The notes below the pieces were generated by a model that made no database searches, was not told the origin of the DNA, and was given only the letters and a program-made list of their open reading frames with translations. A stretch of DNA of 64,000 nt from Kappaphycus alvarezii (Eukaryota; Rhodophyta; Florideophyceae; Gigartinales; Solieriaceae), in the NCBI GenBank assembly GCA_002205965.3, contig NADL03000568.1, positions 1-64,000 of the forward strand, read 5' to 3'. Shown here piece after piece: positions 1 through 11,506 of this stretch. The position numbers were made by a program, and so were the translations under genes. How positions within the stretch are numbered: the stretch's first letter is position 1; each line of letters begins with the position of its first letter.

Positions 1-2
1 GC

Positions 3-227
3 GTCTTTCTAGAAGGTCATTGCGGGCCAAAAGCATTCGGTAATTTGCTGCGATACCGCGGAAAGGGGATTCGCCGTCGTGACGATGCGGAAGTCGACTT
101 TCACGGAAGAAGGTCCGAATACATGCGAATGGTTAAGATTAATAATTGCGAGTTGGTGTCTAACGAAGTAGGGCCTTATCTTGGTCCGGTAGATGCTCAC
201 TTTATGACTGTTCGAAAAGTCCGCTAA
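3..227 (+). CDS. hypothetical partial open frame at left edge
   Basis: An open frame runs in from the left edge and ends at a stop at about 225-227, giving roughly 74 codons with a basic stretch (GKGIRRRDD) near the middle. I do not recognise it. It could be the tail of a gene or retroelement cut by the window border, or simply chance. There is no promoter, intron or neighbouring gene to support it. Confidence 0.12.
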   Translation, partial: VFLEGHCGPKAFGNLLRYRGKGIRRRDDAEVDFHGRRSEYMRMVKINNCELVSNEVGPYLGPVDAHFMTVRKVR

Positions 228-229
228 GG

Positions 230-1195
230 TGGATAAGGTTTTGTTTTGTTGCAGCTACAGCTAGGTCACGTATTTTGACATGTTCTTGCACGGAGGGAAA
301 CAAGTATGGATAGTCTATATTCTGGGAACTTGCTACGACTTTGATTTTCTCTTACTGCTGTACGTGGGAATTTCTTTCCCCTAGGACAGATCAGAAGATA
401 TGTAGGAGAAACAGGTAAAACCATTTGATCGTGGCACCGAGAGGCTATTTTTGCAGATGAGATCAATACGGGGCGTACTAGGTGCTATGTTGTACATAAC
501 GCGAGAGACGAGGAGAGCAGAAACTGGATTTCAGTGTTTCAATCGGAGAGGAAGGGAAGATCTAATACTAGTTGGGAGTTTTGTGATCACCTGTGGGTGG
601 GCTATGTATAGTAAGAATCGAAAATGACGAACGGATTGATAGTGCTTTAAGGAAAGCCAATATTACGCATATCATGCTAGCGGAGGAGCATATTGTACGG
701 TACGGGTCTGTGTGAAGCATGTTGTGTCAAGTAGAGAGGTCTTTAGGGCTGTATGCAGCTTCTGAATACAATTAACCTGGATACCATCTTAATGAATACG
801 TAAGGTACGATGATCTCATTTGTTCGTTGCATGGATGCATTGGTAGTGGGGGTTCTACAGCTGATGAACATTAGATCATCTTGATTCAATTGGGTACTTT
901 ACAACGTGGTTGTCTGGAAAACCATGGGATAGATCGGATATACAGTATCTTCCAAGAGTAAAACACCCAAACGTTCCCCCTGTACAACCGCACGCTATCA
1001 GGGAGTACTCAATGAAGTAAAGTTTCATTCAGTACCAGGACAAAGTAATGCCCGTTGGCTCTTTCATAAGGAGTCCATTAAATTTTATCCAGATCTTGGA
1101 TTTGGTATAAATTTTGGAATATGTGTACCGTAGGTTTCCTACGCTAAGCTATTGACAAAAACTTTTGATTTTGATATGTACAAATTTACCTAGAG
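230..1195. other. no recognisable gene
   Basis: I see only short open frames without motifs. At about 964 a C-rich motif (ACGTTCCCCCTGTAC) and at about 1008 a CAATGAAGTAAAGTTTCATT string resemble edges of dispersed repeats found elsewhere in the window (for example near 4,551 and 22,545). Confidence 0.5.
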
Positions 1196-1353
1196 GGCTT
1201 TTGTACAGGGGGGGAATTGGGTGAATTGGGTTTACTTGAATGGGTTGGTACATACTTAATTTTCTGCTACTGTAAGAGCAATCGCACACTACGACTACTG
1301 TAAGTAGGGTAACCGTACAGTGCAGTACTGTTTGGGGGCGTACAGTACCGTCG

Positions 1354-1392
1354 GGGGCGTACAGTACAGTACAGTACTGTACTGTACGCCCC
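1354..1392. repeat. perfect TACAGTAC palindrome
   Basis: Two 18-base arms (GGGGCGTACAGTACAGTA and its exact complement) are separated by three bases, CAG. A shorter copy of the same GGGGGCGTACAGTAC unit precedes it at about 1,334. It would fold as a near-perfect hairpin in either strand. Its right arm overlaps the beginning of the non-LTR fragment that follows. Confidence 0.9.
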
Positions 1393-1632
1393 GATGGCAA
1401 CGCGGTCCGCCCCATTGCCTCCGATGTCACCGTCGTCTCTCCGTTCAAGGACGACGTAAGGTCGAAAGCCATCCGCGAAACGGGCGGTGCCGCTGCCATC
1501 GCTCACCGCAACAAGGTGACGGACTTGGAGCGAAAACTTCGCGGCGTCTTGTTACCGCCCTCAGACAACCCGACACAGGCCCCAATTTCGAGTTCCAACC
1601 GGGGAATTTTGGGTTATTTTAATGCACGGAAG
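1384..1632 (+). pseudogene. non-LTR retrotransposon RT C-terminal fragment
   Basis: The open frame through here reads SDVTVVSPFKDDVRSKA and then AAIAHRNKVTDLERKLR. The DVTVVSP block followed by a helical, K/R-rich stretch is what I associate with the extreme C-terminal part of a non-LTR RT polyprotein class common in protists, fungi and invertebrates. The RT fragment at the right end of this window ends in the matching block (IALDVTVAHPQ). Only this tail is present, about 80 codons; everything upstream is missing, as expected for a 5'-truncated copy. The frame runs on into the GGGGAATTTTGGG repeat edge at 1,598. Motif reading, not a database match. Confidence 0.6.
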
Positions 1633-1680
1633 ATGTGGTCGGTTATATCCACGAGGCTAATACATTATGCGGGTGGCGTT
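1598..1680 (-). repeat. dispersed repeat edge (family X), reversed copy
   Basis: The reverse complement of this segment matches 18,328-18,411 over about 75 bases: CCCGCATAA..., then GTGGATATAACCGACCACAT, then CTTCC, then CCCAAAATTCCCC. Shorter copies of the right half occur near 2,186, 3,311, 13,700, 23,945 and 24,017. It looks like the end of a repeat family whose boundaries I cannot fix. Confidence 0.6.
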
Positions 1681-1749
1681 CGATTCTCTGGGGTCGCCTT
1701 CTCCTGTCACCTTCCTCTTCATAGAGGGTCTTCTGCCGCGTATCGCGGA

Positions 1750-1912
1750 GAAGTTCAGCACCTCTGCTGGAGTGATCACACATGTCGCTGCATGTGGACG
1801 ACATGGACCATCCTGTTAGGTCTGAGCTAGCAATATAGTTGGATTCTGCAGCGGACACCTGTTACACTAATGCCATAAAGTTTCACTGTACTGTACTGTA
1901 CCGTACGTTGGT
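1750..1912 (+). repeat. dispersed repeat R1 ending in TACAGTAC-type repeat
   Basis: The segment ATGTCGCTGCATGTGG...GGACC, AGCTAGCAATATAGT, GCAGCGGACACCTGTTA and ATGCCATAAAGTTTCAC recurs at 22,262-22,372. A weaker partial copy is at about 22,470-22,570 and a tail-only copy at about 25,515-25,555. Here it runs directly into ACTGTACTGTACTGTACC. It is probably a fragment of a small transposon or an LTR. Confidence 0.6.
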
Positions 1913-3300
1913 GATTCTTTACGGGGTGCAAAAGCACATAACCTGAGTACGGTCTGGTTGGAAGAGAGGGACGGAATAATTTTGCATTGGTGATGACTGT
2001 ATAGAAGGGAATTCGTTGCTTTTCTACTCCCACACCTCCTGCGACCCTTTTGTAAAGACTCTCGTGGGTGGGCCAGTGCATCTAGTGCCGCACGAGAGAT
2101 CCAAAAAATTAAAAATTATTGAAATTATTGAAAATGCAACAAAAATAAAAAATAGTGCACAGGAGCTAACTATAGACACTATCGCCAGAACCGACCATAT
2201 CTTTCAAATATTGAATCTCCCCACATTCCCCCCCGCTTACAATCGGAAAATCCGCAAAAAGCATCATGGAAGTACCGAAAAAGGAAGATTTTCGGTGACC
2301 CCCAGGAGCCACCACAACCACTCTGCCCCAAGTAAAAGCCATTCGCTCCATGTCACGCTGAGCTAGGCTGCAATCACCAAAATCGCTGGCTCACTACCAC
2401 TGTACCTTCACGCTCAACCAGTCGTTGTCGTTCGCGATGAAATCTCACCTCTCTCCACATCACAAGCTTATACTGCGATATTAGCCGGAAATCTCATCTC
2501 GAAGATGTGAATCATCTCCCCAGTCCAATCTAAGAACACATCTTCATTGGTAAACTTCGCGCGAGCAAAAACCAGGAAGGAGTTCGTCTTCGTTTCAAGT
2601 CGGCCGAAAAGAACCAATATTCAAAAATACAGGGCGCATACACACTCACCCATGACATCTGGTGTCCTATATCACTAGGATTATACCAAGGGGAAGATCT
2701 GACGGAAGAACAGGTTCCATATCGAGACATAGAGGTATTGCACGGGTAAAATATCGCAAATTATTCGGCTTGAAGGCGTTTGATGATAATAACGAGAGGG
2801 ATCTTTTCGTTCGACTCATTTTGACGAATTCGGTTTCCAATTAAGATGTCTATCTAAATTTTCCAGGTTTTCGTTCTTGTACAATCTCTTATATAGATTT
2901 TCCTGATGTTTATGTTGTCAGTGGTAGTCATTTGCGGCAATGGTAACGAATAGATGCGAACAAAACAAACAGGATCACCCCATTGATCTCTATACATCCT
3001 TCTTTGCCAAACTTACTACTAACAGAGACGATCATAATCAGTCGAAAATATTAGAGAAGACAAAAATAATGATCTTCTCATCAATAATTGGTCTCTCCAC
3101 CAAAGAATGGGATATGTCCCAATCATTTGATAAATGATGATTGACGTACAGGGAATATATATCGTCGAATCCAAAAGAATTGATACGGTAGCTCACGAAA
3201 ATCACTGTTTCCTCTTATTGTACAGCATGAGCATTTCATAATATATGTCCATTTCAGAATAAGCACATCATTAGATTTGATAAAATAATTAGGCAAACGT
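1913..3300. other. no recognisable gene; repeat scraps
   Basis: No protein motif was recognised. At 2,186-2,232 a reversed family X edge is present (ACCGACCATATCTTTCAAAT then CCCCACATTCCCCCC), and it resembles 13,700-13,735. The remainder is AT-rich with short frames only. Confidence 0.45.
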
Positions 3301-3304
3301 TTCT

Positions 3305-3360
3305 CTGCTACAGGGGGAAATTTGGGGTGTTTTTTAATGCATGAAAAATATGGTTAGCTG
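3305..3360 (+). repeat. family X edge copy
   Basis: AGGGGGAAATTTGGGGTG followed by TTTTTTAATGCATGAAAAAT matches the same edge as 1,598-1,645, in the same orientation. It lies upstream of the RT relic at 4.46 kb. A further string at about 3,460-3,485 (GCGTTGGACATTACTGCTGC) recurs with few changes at about 38,036, so this stretch carries pieces of more than one dispersed repeat. Confidence 0.45.
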
Positions 3361-4456
3361 TTCCCTGAGGGATGTCGTGATGGTAAAGGTTTACAATGTA
3401 AAGAAATGGCAGGAAGACGTCAAAAGGCTAGAAAACTGACGGGAGGCCGGCCAACAGGCACGCTGCGTTGGACATTACTGCTGCTGCGGCATGAAGCTGT
3501 GAGTGCATACAGAAACAAAGCGTTTTCGGACCGCCCAAGCTGACGTCCAATAAGGATATTACATTGCTTGATATGGATGCTGCCGTTCACCATGCCAAAC
3601 GTCTTGATTCTTCCTATGCGACGACAACCGACTAATTACTTCTCGAGATCAAGTCGTCGCTTGGGCACCGCTTCTTCTAGTATAAGAATCATCGTCTACC
3701 GAAAACACGTTGCAGAAACTGTTTGTTTGCACCGGAGGGTCATGGCAGACTATATCAACGAAGGCGTTCGGCTGGGTGTCTGGTTAGGAGGTATAGTCAT
3801 TTGCAGACAGAATAGAGGGGGAACACGGCATGTGTTCGCGACAAGTGGGCGGAGGAGCAGTGTCCTTGCCAGTAGCATGGATTAGATTGTATTGGAACAT
3901 ATGCGTTTGGAAAGAGTCAACCACAAGGCAGTCGTACTGGCCCCAGATTAAAAAAATTCCACAGCCCCAAACTTGACGTAAAGCATGCTCATCCAGGCTG
4001 CACAATACCTACACATATAGGATGAAAATTTCAACGCACGTTCCAGTGTTATCACATATTACGCAGAAAATTCGGGCAGATGTTACAGCAGTCTTGGCAG
4101 AAACCTTCCCTAAGACGGTCCATTCAGTTGAACCAGGTTCCTCAGGCCCAGAAGAGATCTTTAGGAAATTTTACCGTCTTCCAGCCGTCATATTTGGGAG
4201 AACGGCCGCGTGAAACTCCGCTTCAGAGTTTTTAATTCCGTACAAATCTAACACTGAACTGTTTCAGGAACGCGTAATGCTTTGGAACACTTCACAATAC
4301 TAAACGATTTGGGAGTAGGCCGATTCGCTCTTTTCGTCCCGAGGCACCTCCACACTATCAAAGGGGGAAAAAATGAATTCAAATGTCACTCGCGCTGTCT
4401 TTTTGGCCAAGAAAGGGACTTAAGGTAAAGCGGCAAAAGACCTCAGCTCTCGAGTT

Positions 4457-5275
4457 ATGTTGCTTCCACTGTTATCTCCTTGCCAGGCAGTATCATATGC
4501 GCTCCAGAAGAAACACCCGCAGCACAGGCTGGACTCCGAGGGACTTACACACGTTCCCCCTACACGCATTCTGATCGTTCCTGACTTCACACCCGAAGAA
4601 ATAATTACGGGAGTCCAAAGATTTAAGCCCAGTTCTGCCCTTTGTGGATCTAGGCTTCGCCCGAATCATCTTGGTGAGTTGGTCAAAGTTCCTCAGTTGT
4701 CATCAAACAATAGTCTACGACCTACAGTTACAACAACTGTCGACGAACTCGCAAAAAGAAGGACCCCTTCTGACCTAGCTGCATGTGTAGCGGGTGATCT
4801 ACTCACAGCGTTCGCTAAAGCAGATATGACTATTCGCCATATTGCAGTAGGTGAGACTTTATGGAGTCTTTTCAGCGGACGTTCTATGCGTTTTGTCTCC
4901 GCGGAAAATAATGGTTTCTTTCAACCACCTCAATTTTGTATACCCCCACAAGTTGGGATGGATGCCTTGGTCCACGGAACCGGACTCGATATCTTGTGAA
5001 GCGTGATTTGAGTCCAACAAAGCGACCCTCTCGAACCCATCTTGTGCTCACCCGTGCTCCATCCACAGGTTATAAGATTATGTGTGGTGCTTCGTTCGAA
5101 AATAGCTGACGAGCAAGACCTGATTGCAGTCCTGGTTCAAACATTATGTTCGAACGACGGCTATATTGTTGCCCGGCACGACCTCATTCGTACAGCAAAA
5201 CAGGTAATCGCCTCTCTAGCCGCGAAGACCAGAGAGTTGCACCTTAATCCATTGAACCTCCACAGAGTGTCATAA
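4457..5275 (+). pseudogene. non-LTR retrotransposon reverse transcriptase relic
   Basis: One frame carries, in order, LQKKHP, FTPEEIITGVQRFKPSSA with SRLRPNHLGEL, IRHIAVGETLWSLF, then IPPQVGMDALVHG. These correspond to the start of the RT domain in the same class as the fragment at the right end of the window. After a TGA at 4,997 and another at about 5,009 the same frame gives QQSDPLEPILCSPVLHPQVI (the QQGDPLGPLLF block) and then SNDGYIVA, the place of the catalytic Y-x-DDG box. The first active-site aspartate region is missing between VHG and QQSD, and the second is degraded, so this cannot be functional. It is likely a truncated, internally deleted copy. The assignment rests on block order. 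Confidence 0.7.
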
Positions 5276-5800
5276 GTTTTGTATCCATCCGAGCTCACGC
5301 AAAACTACTGAAAAGGATCGGTTATCCTAAAGGCCCCGATCGGAGCAAACAAATAATACAAAAGTACTCACGAACAATATAGCAGCTCTAAACCCGTCGA
5401 TGAGCGCCATTGCTGACATTGGTGACAAACACGTGGCTTTTCAGTTGCTCCAAAATTGTTTTAGTGTCTGTCAGATCAGCTATTGGCGCTATTTAATTCC
5501 CTGCCGTCAGCGAGAAAGGGAGCCATGGCCTTCTATTAAATTATGTAATCTAATTTACGCTTTCTAAAAGGTGGAGTTATAGACCATCATATCTTCAGAG
5601 AGCTGCAACTCTCACTGAAAATCCTGGAGTAGAAGAAGCCATCACTCGGCGCCAGATTGACGTCAGCCACCTGTATCATTGCGGCTACTTTCCTTTCTTC
5701 TACCTCTGTGGTGTCAAAAATCTGCGGATTTTTTCCCCCTCCTTCCGTTCCGTATCAATTCGAATTGACGAAGGCTGGCTCTAAAAAAATGTAGTATATT
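5276..5800. other. no recognisable gene
   Basis: I see nothing identifiable between the RT relic and the DDE transposase pseudogene. Confidence 0.4.
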
Positions 5801-5807
5801 TAATTCT

Positions 5808-6940
5808 TTAATAAGACTCAAACTCCCTACCTTTAAACTCTACATGACGAAACTGAAATTCAATTCGCCTGCGTCGCTTGTTACGATAGCGTAAAAGTTG
5901 TAGCAGCAGTAGAAATATCCTCGCCAATAGAATAAATCCTCTTCTTAAACCGCTTTTGCTGAGTTTTGTCTTCCGAGCGCAGAGATCGCATCTGAACGTC
6001 AATTTGGCAGCGCTGTATAAAGTCCAAAAAAAGCAATCATAGCGGCCTTCATTCTATCGCCACTTACTCCCAGCAACCACTCAAGGCGACCGCCCAATGT
6101 GAGGACAACCACCCGTAAAAAGTTTCCATGATAATAAGATCAGACACATTTTTTTGTTTGCGGCCTCTTCATCACGACTAAAGTTTCCATTGCGCTGATT
6201 TGTTTTCGGAATCGATATTCTGGTCAACTCTATTGCCCTTTGGTACCATTTATCCATTATTACCATCCAATAGTTTGGGAACTGACCAAAGAGGGGAAAA
6301 ATCTCAGCAATTTCTCTTTTGGAAGTGGTCTTCTTGAGGGCGCCTCTGGGGAAGTAAATATTCCGCTGAAATACTTTCAAATCAGGCAGCGACCTAGAGT
6401 GGGGCGCCGAACAGTTCAGAGCCTTTCCATTCAGTAACAAAGAATCTTTGACTTTGGACCCATAGCTCTTGTGTTTGTCAGTAAAGTAAACTTTCCCTTC
6501 CTTTATATTTACATTCGGGCTATTCGCTTGTCGAAAATTGACATCAGTACCGTACTTGGAGGTAGTGATTAAATGAAACTTATTTCCGTCAAAAGCATCT
6601 AATCAGAAGGAAAAATCGTCCCATTACATTTCTACAACTGCTTGATAAGGAGGATCAATAATCAATTCGATAAATTTTTGTCATCATTTTCTCGATAGTT
6701 GGAATTCCCTGGTTGAAAATTTTCCCTGGAAGTTCCCACCAGCCTCTCACTTTTAATGTCGTTAAAATTATACACAATATATCCTTTCCACCATAATTTC
6801 TCTTTCCACTAGGCCTTATGTTATTGCGCTCACTGAAAATTGACTCTACGCTTCTCCAAATAGTGTTGACCTCTGAAGCATCGAAGTTTGCCATATCGTG
6901 TACTGATTTCCTGCTGCCCGCTTCATAGAAGTTGTACAAA
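5808..6940 (-). pseudogene. DDE superfamily (Harbinger/Tnp4-like) transposase pseudogene
   Basis: On the minus strand three pieces follow in order. 6,939-6,655 encodes a helical N-terminal region (FDASEVNTIW, then GKDILCIILTTLKVRGWW). 6,580-6,081 encodes YGTDVNFRQANSP, then EGKVYFTDKHKSYGSKVKDS, LPDLKVFQRN and MVIMDKWYQRA. 6,080-5,808 gives a C-terminal region with KWR and FFW and a basic tail. The order TD-V-F, G-K-x-x-Y-x-x-K, S-D-x-x-x-F-x-x-N, D-K-x-Y is how I recognise DDE_Tnp_4-type endonucleases, seen in oomycetes among others. The D before KWYQ and the D of TDVNF are plausible catalytic positions. Stops and frame changes between pieces make it a pseudogene. No terminal repeats could be identified. 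Confidence 0.65.
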
Positions 6941-8130
6941 AAGGGGTAAGGGGATGAAGTCTCATCGTCAGTGGAAAAGTCGCTGTCGCTGCGATCAAAT
7001 TCCGGTAGCTTCGCCTCCAGCCCTACCGCAGCGTCTGACAGAATATGCAGTGCATTCCATGCTTTTTGTTGGGTCCGGATAGGGTTGGGTGTTTCAGGAA
7101 TTTTTGCACTCTGCTTGGAGTGAATTTTAGTTGAGGGGTCGAGATGGAAGGGGAGAGGCGACCAGATAATACTTTTGGAGGACTGAATGGTGTTTCTGAG
7201 ACTGAAGGTATTTGATATGCGTATATTTGAAATATATTATGACAAGATTTATCTTTTAATCAATGCCTAGGTCACTTACAAAAAAGCGACCTTCCTATAA
7301 AGTGTTTCCCTCATTTATAGTTGATTTGATAGTAAGTTTACTTTTTACTCACAGTACGATATTATTAGTCATACTCCACATAATTTTCTTTTTTTTATGG
7401 GTCATTGCGAAATGATCAACAGAATTTCACTGAAAACCCTCGTGAACAGGAATACATTGGCTTTTCGGAGTATCTCTCACATATGATGGAGGGGTGTAAT
7501 GATTTTGGTAAGAAAAATTTATGTATGGGAGAAGAAATGTTTTGACGGAACGAAGATATGGTGAGAAAATCATCCGAATCAATACTTTTTTGAGCTCTTT
7601 TTTCCATTTCTCGAGTACCTCCCTCCATTTCGTCGCCACATATTCTTAAGAGACAGGTCATGACTTTCCGAGTTTGAAGGATGATTTATGCCAGCTGCAG
7701 CGGAGAACGAGATTTGTATCGTTTTATGGTCTCGTCTAGCAGATAGCTATTGTGAAAATGATTAAAATCGAAATCAATACTCCCTAGAACAAAGTTCCAG
7801 GTCAGTTCCTTCCAGTTCTTGGCCTCTACTATTACTGAAGTACATTAATTATGATTTTGAAGCTTTTTCTGTTATGGTATGAGTTTTCAAGGTTTTTAGA
7901 ATTGCTATTATTAGTTTTACTAATATTCTTTGTTATCTTGTTTAGGAGTAGAATTGGCTTATACATTTATTCAGATGATTACATATCTCTCAAAATGCAA
8001 TTAACGAAAAAAGTGCGGGAAATTGACCGTAAAGATCAGATGGTAATTATCAAATAGATACGACGACATTTGTACGGGACCAAGCCCCTAGCATGTATGC
8101 GGCGTCGAGAATTATAAACTTTTCAAGAAG
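6941..8130. other. no recognisable gene, AT-rich
   Basis: Open frames here have no motif I can name. The frame at 7,851-8,057 (+) is strongly hydrophobic in its first half, but codon content and surroundings suggest AT-rich chance. It may contain unrecognised remains of the neighbouring transposons. Confidence 0.4.
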
Positions 8131-11100
8131 CTAGCCGGTAACGAGGATTACGTTCATTCTAAATGCGGTATGATACGAATAAATGGAGCCGAAATTAAGG
8201 GCATTTAACTGCAATAAGGCCTGAGCCATGCGCGAAAAGGATCTTGTCTCTGACAAAGAAACTTTTGTATCTTCACGCATTGGCTTCGATTCCAAGATTT
8301 TGCCAGTGGAAATGACTCCTATTTTGCGCGCACAGTTACTCAGGTGAAGATTTATTGTTTTCACTGCGTTGAGGAATCATTTAGTATCAATGAAATGGGA
8401 TTGGAAGGATCCATACGTGGTATAATCCCGAGCGGAGTTAGAACAGCGAAGTGCCAGATACGAGACGATGGCGGAGGCAGCCATACAAGACTTTGGATAG
8501 AAATTGTTCTCAATCGTCTTTTGATAACCATCTTACTTATTCCGGTCTTTGTATTACTAATCATCCTTTCGGTGCGACTATTAAACATGGAACTGTAGAC
8601 TATTACGCACTCCTTTCGAGTCAATTATTTTTCAAACTTTAAATAAGAGCTGCGGGAGTAAAATATCCGGCATGTTGGTGTAGGACTGTCTTTTGAAGAC
8701 AGGATAGGGAGATAATTCTCTTTTTTTCGACACGAATTTGGCTACAGCTTCTGCAGACGAGTTCTTGGTTGAGTCGGAAATCAGTCACAAAGCAAGATGA
8801 TCCACACGGTAAATTTCGAAAATTGACCGGGCGAGGTCAATCGTAAAAGAATGGGTAAAGTCAATCGAATATACTTCGAAGACATTATGAGCGGGATTTT
8901 CAACGTCTTCCAGTAAGAAATAAGTGCCTGCGTTCTTTAATCCTTAAAATTTTGAAATATTCATGAATTTAAACAAATCTATAATAAAATAGGCCAACAA
9001 AACATGCCAAAAAAGAATGTTGTCGTTGTCTCCTTTTGCTAATGATCAACTTGGTCATGAAAATTACTTTTTATCAATGCCTGTCGTTTTTGGCTGGTAT
9101 CGTGCGGAGGTCGCCCCTCTAATAATGTTTAGTAGTTTTAATCCCAAACAAAAATATTATTCCGCAGCATTCTTGTCGAATGGTGCTTGACTATTTCTTG
9201 TTATTTATTATCCAGCCTTTGTATTTGGCGGCTAACTTCGACCAAGTATGGTACATCAAAGAAGTTTCGGCGTAATTAACGGAATTCAAAACTAGATCTT
9301 CTTAAACGATATCCTGGGTGTACATCAGTCCGTTTTTTCATGCCGGTGAGAGGTAGTCGGCAGCGCAATTTCAAATGTTGGGTCTATATTTAACCTCCAA
9401 ACAATATTTTGGTAGGAAATCCAAATAGTGGTCAACACTTGCATGACCTTTGCTATTTTTTAGAACTTACTGAATGTCTGGGTGGTCTGATACTATTTTC
9501 GATAAATAGCACAATTGAAACTTCATTTACTTAAAGATAAACGCATGAATTTCCCTCTGACACGCATAATAGTTCCGCTCTGCGGCGTTAATCCTACAGC
9601 TTGCATAATGGGTGGCCCGTACGTTGCCATTATATCTCGTGTGTGCGATCAATACCTACAAGGTGATGATAAGGTACCTACATATATCTCTAAATAGACG
9701 GGGAGTTGAGCTTGTACTGCTTCCTTCATCTCCTCATTCCAACTTAATTTTCTATTTCCAGATGTATCTGCACGAATATATGCGGAAAAAACTGCGAAAT
9801 ACGTTATAAAGCGACGATAGTAACTATTTCAAACCAAGGAAGATCGAATCTCAGTTCCGCCTGTATAAGAAGGTGCCTTCTTGATAGCACCGATGTTCTG
9901 CTTGTTGGCTTGAAATCCATCCTAGCGACTAAATGGCCTAGAATCTTAACGCTACGCCTCGCGAAGCTACAACAAGTGACCATAAACGTGAGTCCAGCTT
10001 TTTCGATTGCTACGAAGAAGAAGTTTAGGGGTGAATCAAGAGCTTCTCCATCGCGTTTCAGAACAAAAAGTCGGTGTCTGTATCTTACCCGAGCAAAGGG
10101 AATGTCTTTAAATATTTGATCAATCACTCTTTGAGAGGTACATGGCGCGCTCATCAAGTAAAATGGCATCCCCTGGAACTGTCATGTATCAAATTACCAG
10201 TTAATGATAGTCATCTGGTTGCATTTCTCGCTCATCAGAATTTTCAAATACCCTGCAAAGTGGCCAAGAGTTGTAAAGATCGATCTTTCTTTGAACTCAT
10301 AGATCATTTCTTCGATAATGGGTGATAAACCCATTCTCCCTTCATTTTACGATATAATGTGCGTTAGTGCACAAAAATATGGGGGCTTTCCATTCTTTCT
10401 CGTGAAGATCACGAAGTAGGACGACTCAGCCAAATATGCGGATTTTATGATCTCAGCGTCATGCATATTTTTGATCTCATTATGAGCGAGCCCTTCGTGA
10501 CATGGAGACATTTGATGATCCCTGTGGTAGATCACCGTCATATTCCTCAACTATAACTCGATTTTCAATGACATGGAAGTAATGCAGAGTTGATCAATTA
10601 TATAACAGACTATTAAATTATCACGGAGCGTCTTATTTATCCTCTCTAGTGTTTATTCAGGAAGCTTAGAAACGCAAGGGACAATTTTATATCCCTATTC
10701 TTTTTTTTTGCCCTGTCCTTCGACAGCGACTGCGCTCTCGTCAAGTTTCTCTTCGTTCTAGGTTTCGATAATTCTGTATACATCTTCTCGGATTGCTAGG
10801 ACTCGTTTTTTTGAAGTATCGGAGGGTTCTGGATCAGCATCCGAATCGGAAGCTAATTCTTCGCTAGGCGTTCCTATATACTCGTCCCTCATCACCTGCT
10901 TCTTGGCAGCCTCAGCTTCAGGCTTTAACATCAGTTAAACTTCATTCGACTCAATATATAGGCACACAGTTCGGGTTTCGAAGTACATATTCCTGGCCAT
11001 TGCCGATAGAGTGGGAAAAACAATAATGAGATCAAATGGCGACTTTTTCAAGGAAAGATAGTTCAACTTGACTGCTTGATTCCCTAAAGCACTAGGAAAA

Positions 11101-11345
11101 TTGAACAACGAGCAAACAGAGGAGTTTTTCTCACTATTTTTGAAATAAATTTCATTCAAAGTGTAGTTTGGCAACATAATAATAACAATAATAATAACAA
11201 AATTAAGTGTAGTTCGGCAACAAAATTAGGCGTCAGATTAACTACACAAGAATTCCGCCCGGTAACGTTTCAGAGTCAACAATTGTTTCTATCTCCGTGC
11301 CAGAAACCTTCAGAGCAGAAACAGCAGCAAGCTTAGCCCCTAATC
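8131..11345 (-). pseudogene. Ty3/gypsy gag-pol relic
   Basis: Read on the minus strand this follows the gypsy order and can be aligned by eye to element G at 57-60 kb. A weak protease region lies at about 11,345-10,935. A linker (EYIGTPSEELASDSD) lies at about 10,870. The RT entry YHRDHQMSP...IFTRKNGKPPYF is at 10,550-10,360, and the palm region FYLMSAPCTSQRVIDQIF with ILGHLV is at 10,170-9,930. RNase H connection remains (YYRRFI...TSGN) lie at about 9,790. The integrase zinc-binding remnant (HDQVDH) is at about 9,045, core remnants (NVFEVYSIDF) at about 8,880, and RTERM...TKTGISKMV with IPRMD at 8,600-8,400. There are many stops and frame changes, and no LTRs were found, so this is an old copy. 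The outermost parts are the least certain. Confidence 0.75.
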
Positions 11346-11460
11346 GAACATTACAAAAACTCTGGGCACACTTTTTTGCCTTAATAATCTTCTTATAAAC
11401 TTTTTAGCTCATTCAACATCCTCGCCAAAGAGCCGAAAGAATGTTGACTCACAGTTGGCA

Positions 11461-11506
11461 ATCACGAGCTCAGCAAAAATGTTTTTATTTTTGCTGAGCT
11501 CGTGAT
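11461..11506. repeat. perfect 20-bp hairpin
   Basis: ATCACGAGCTCAGCAAAAAT and its exact reverse complement flank a 6-base spacer (GTTTTT). It lies just beyond the recognisable gypsy remains. Perfect pairing in otherwise decayed sequence suggests a recent foldback or a small insertion. Confidence 0.9.

Noticed and set aside
7851..8057. Hydrophobic small frame that could be a membrane peptide
   Set aside because: AT-rich codons (TTT, TTA, ATT) give hydrophobic residues by chance; no homologue or context.
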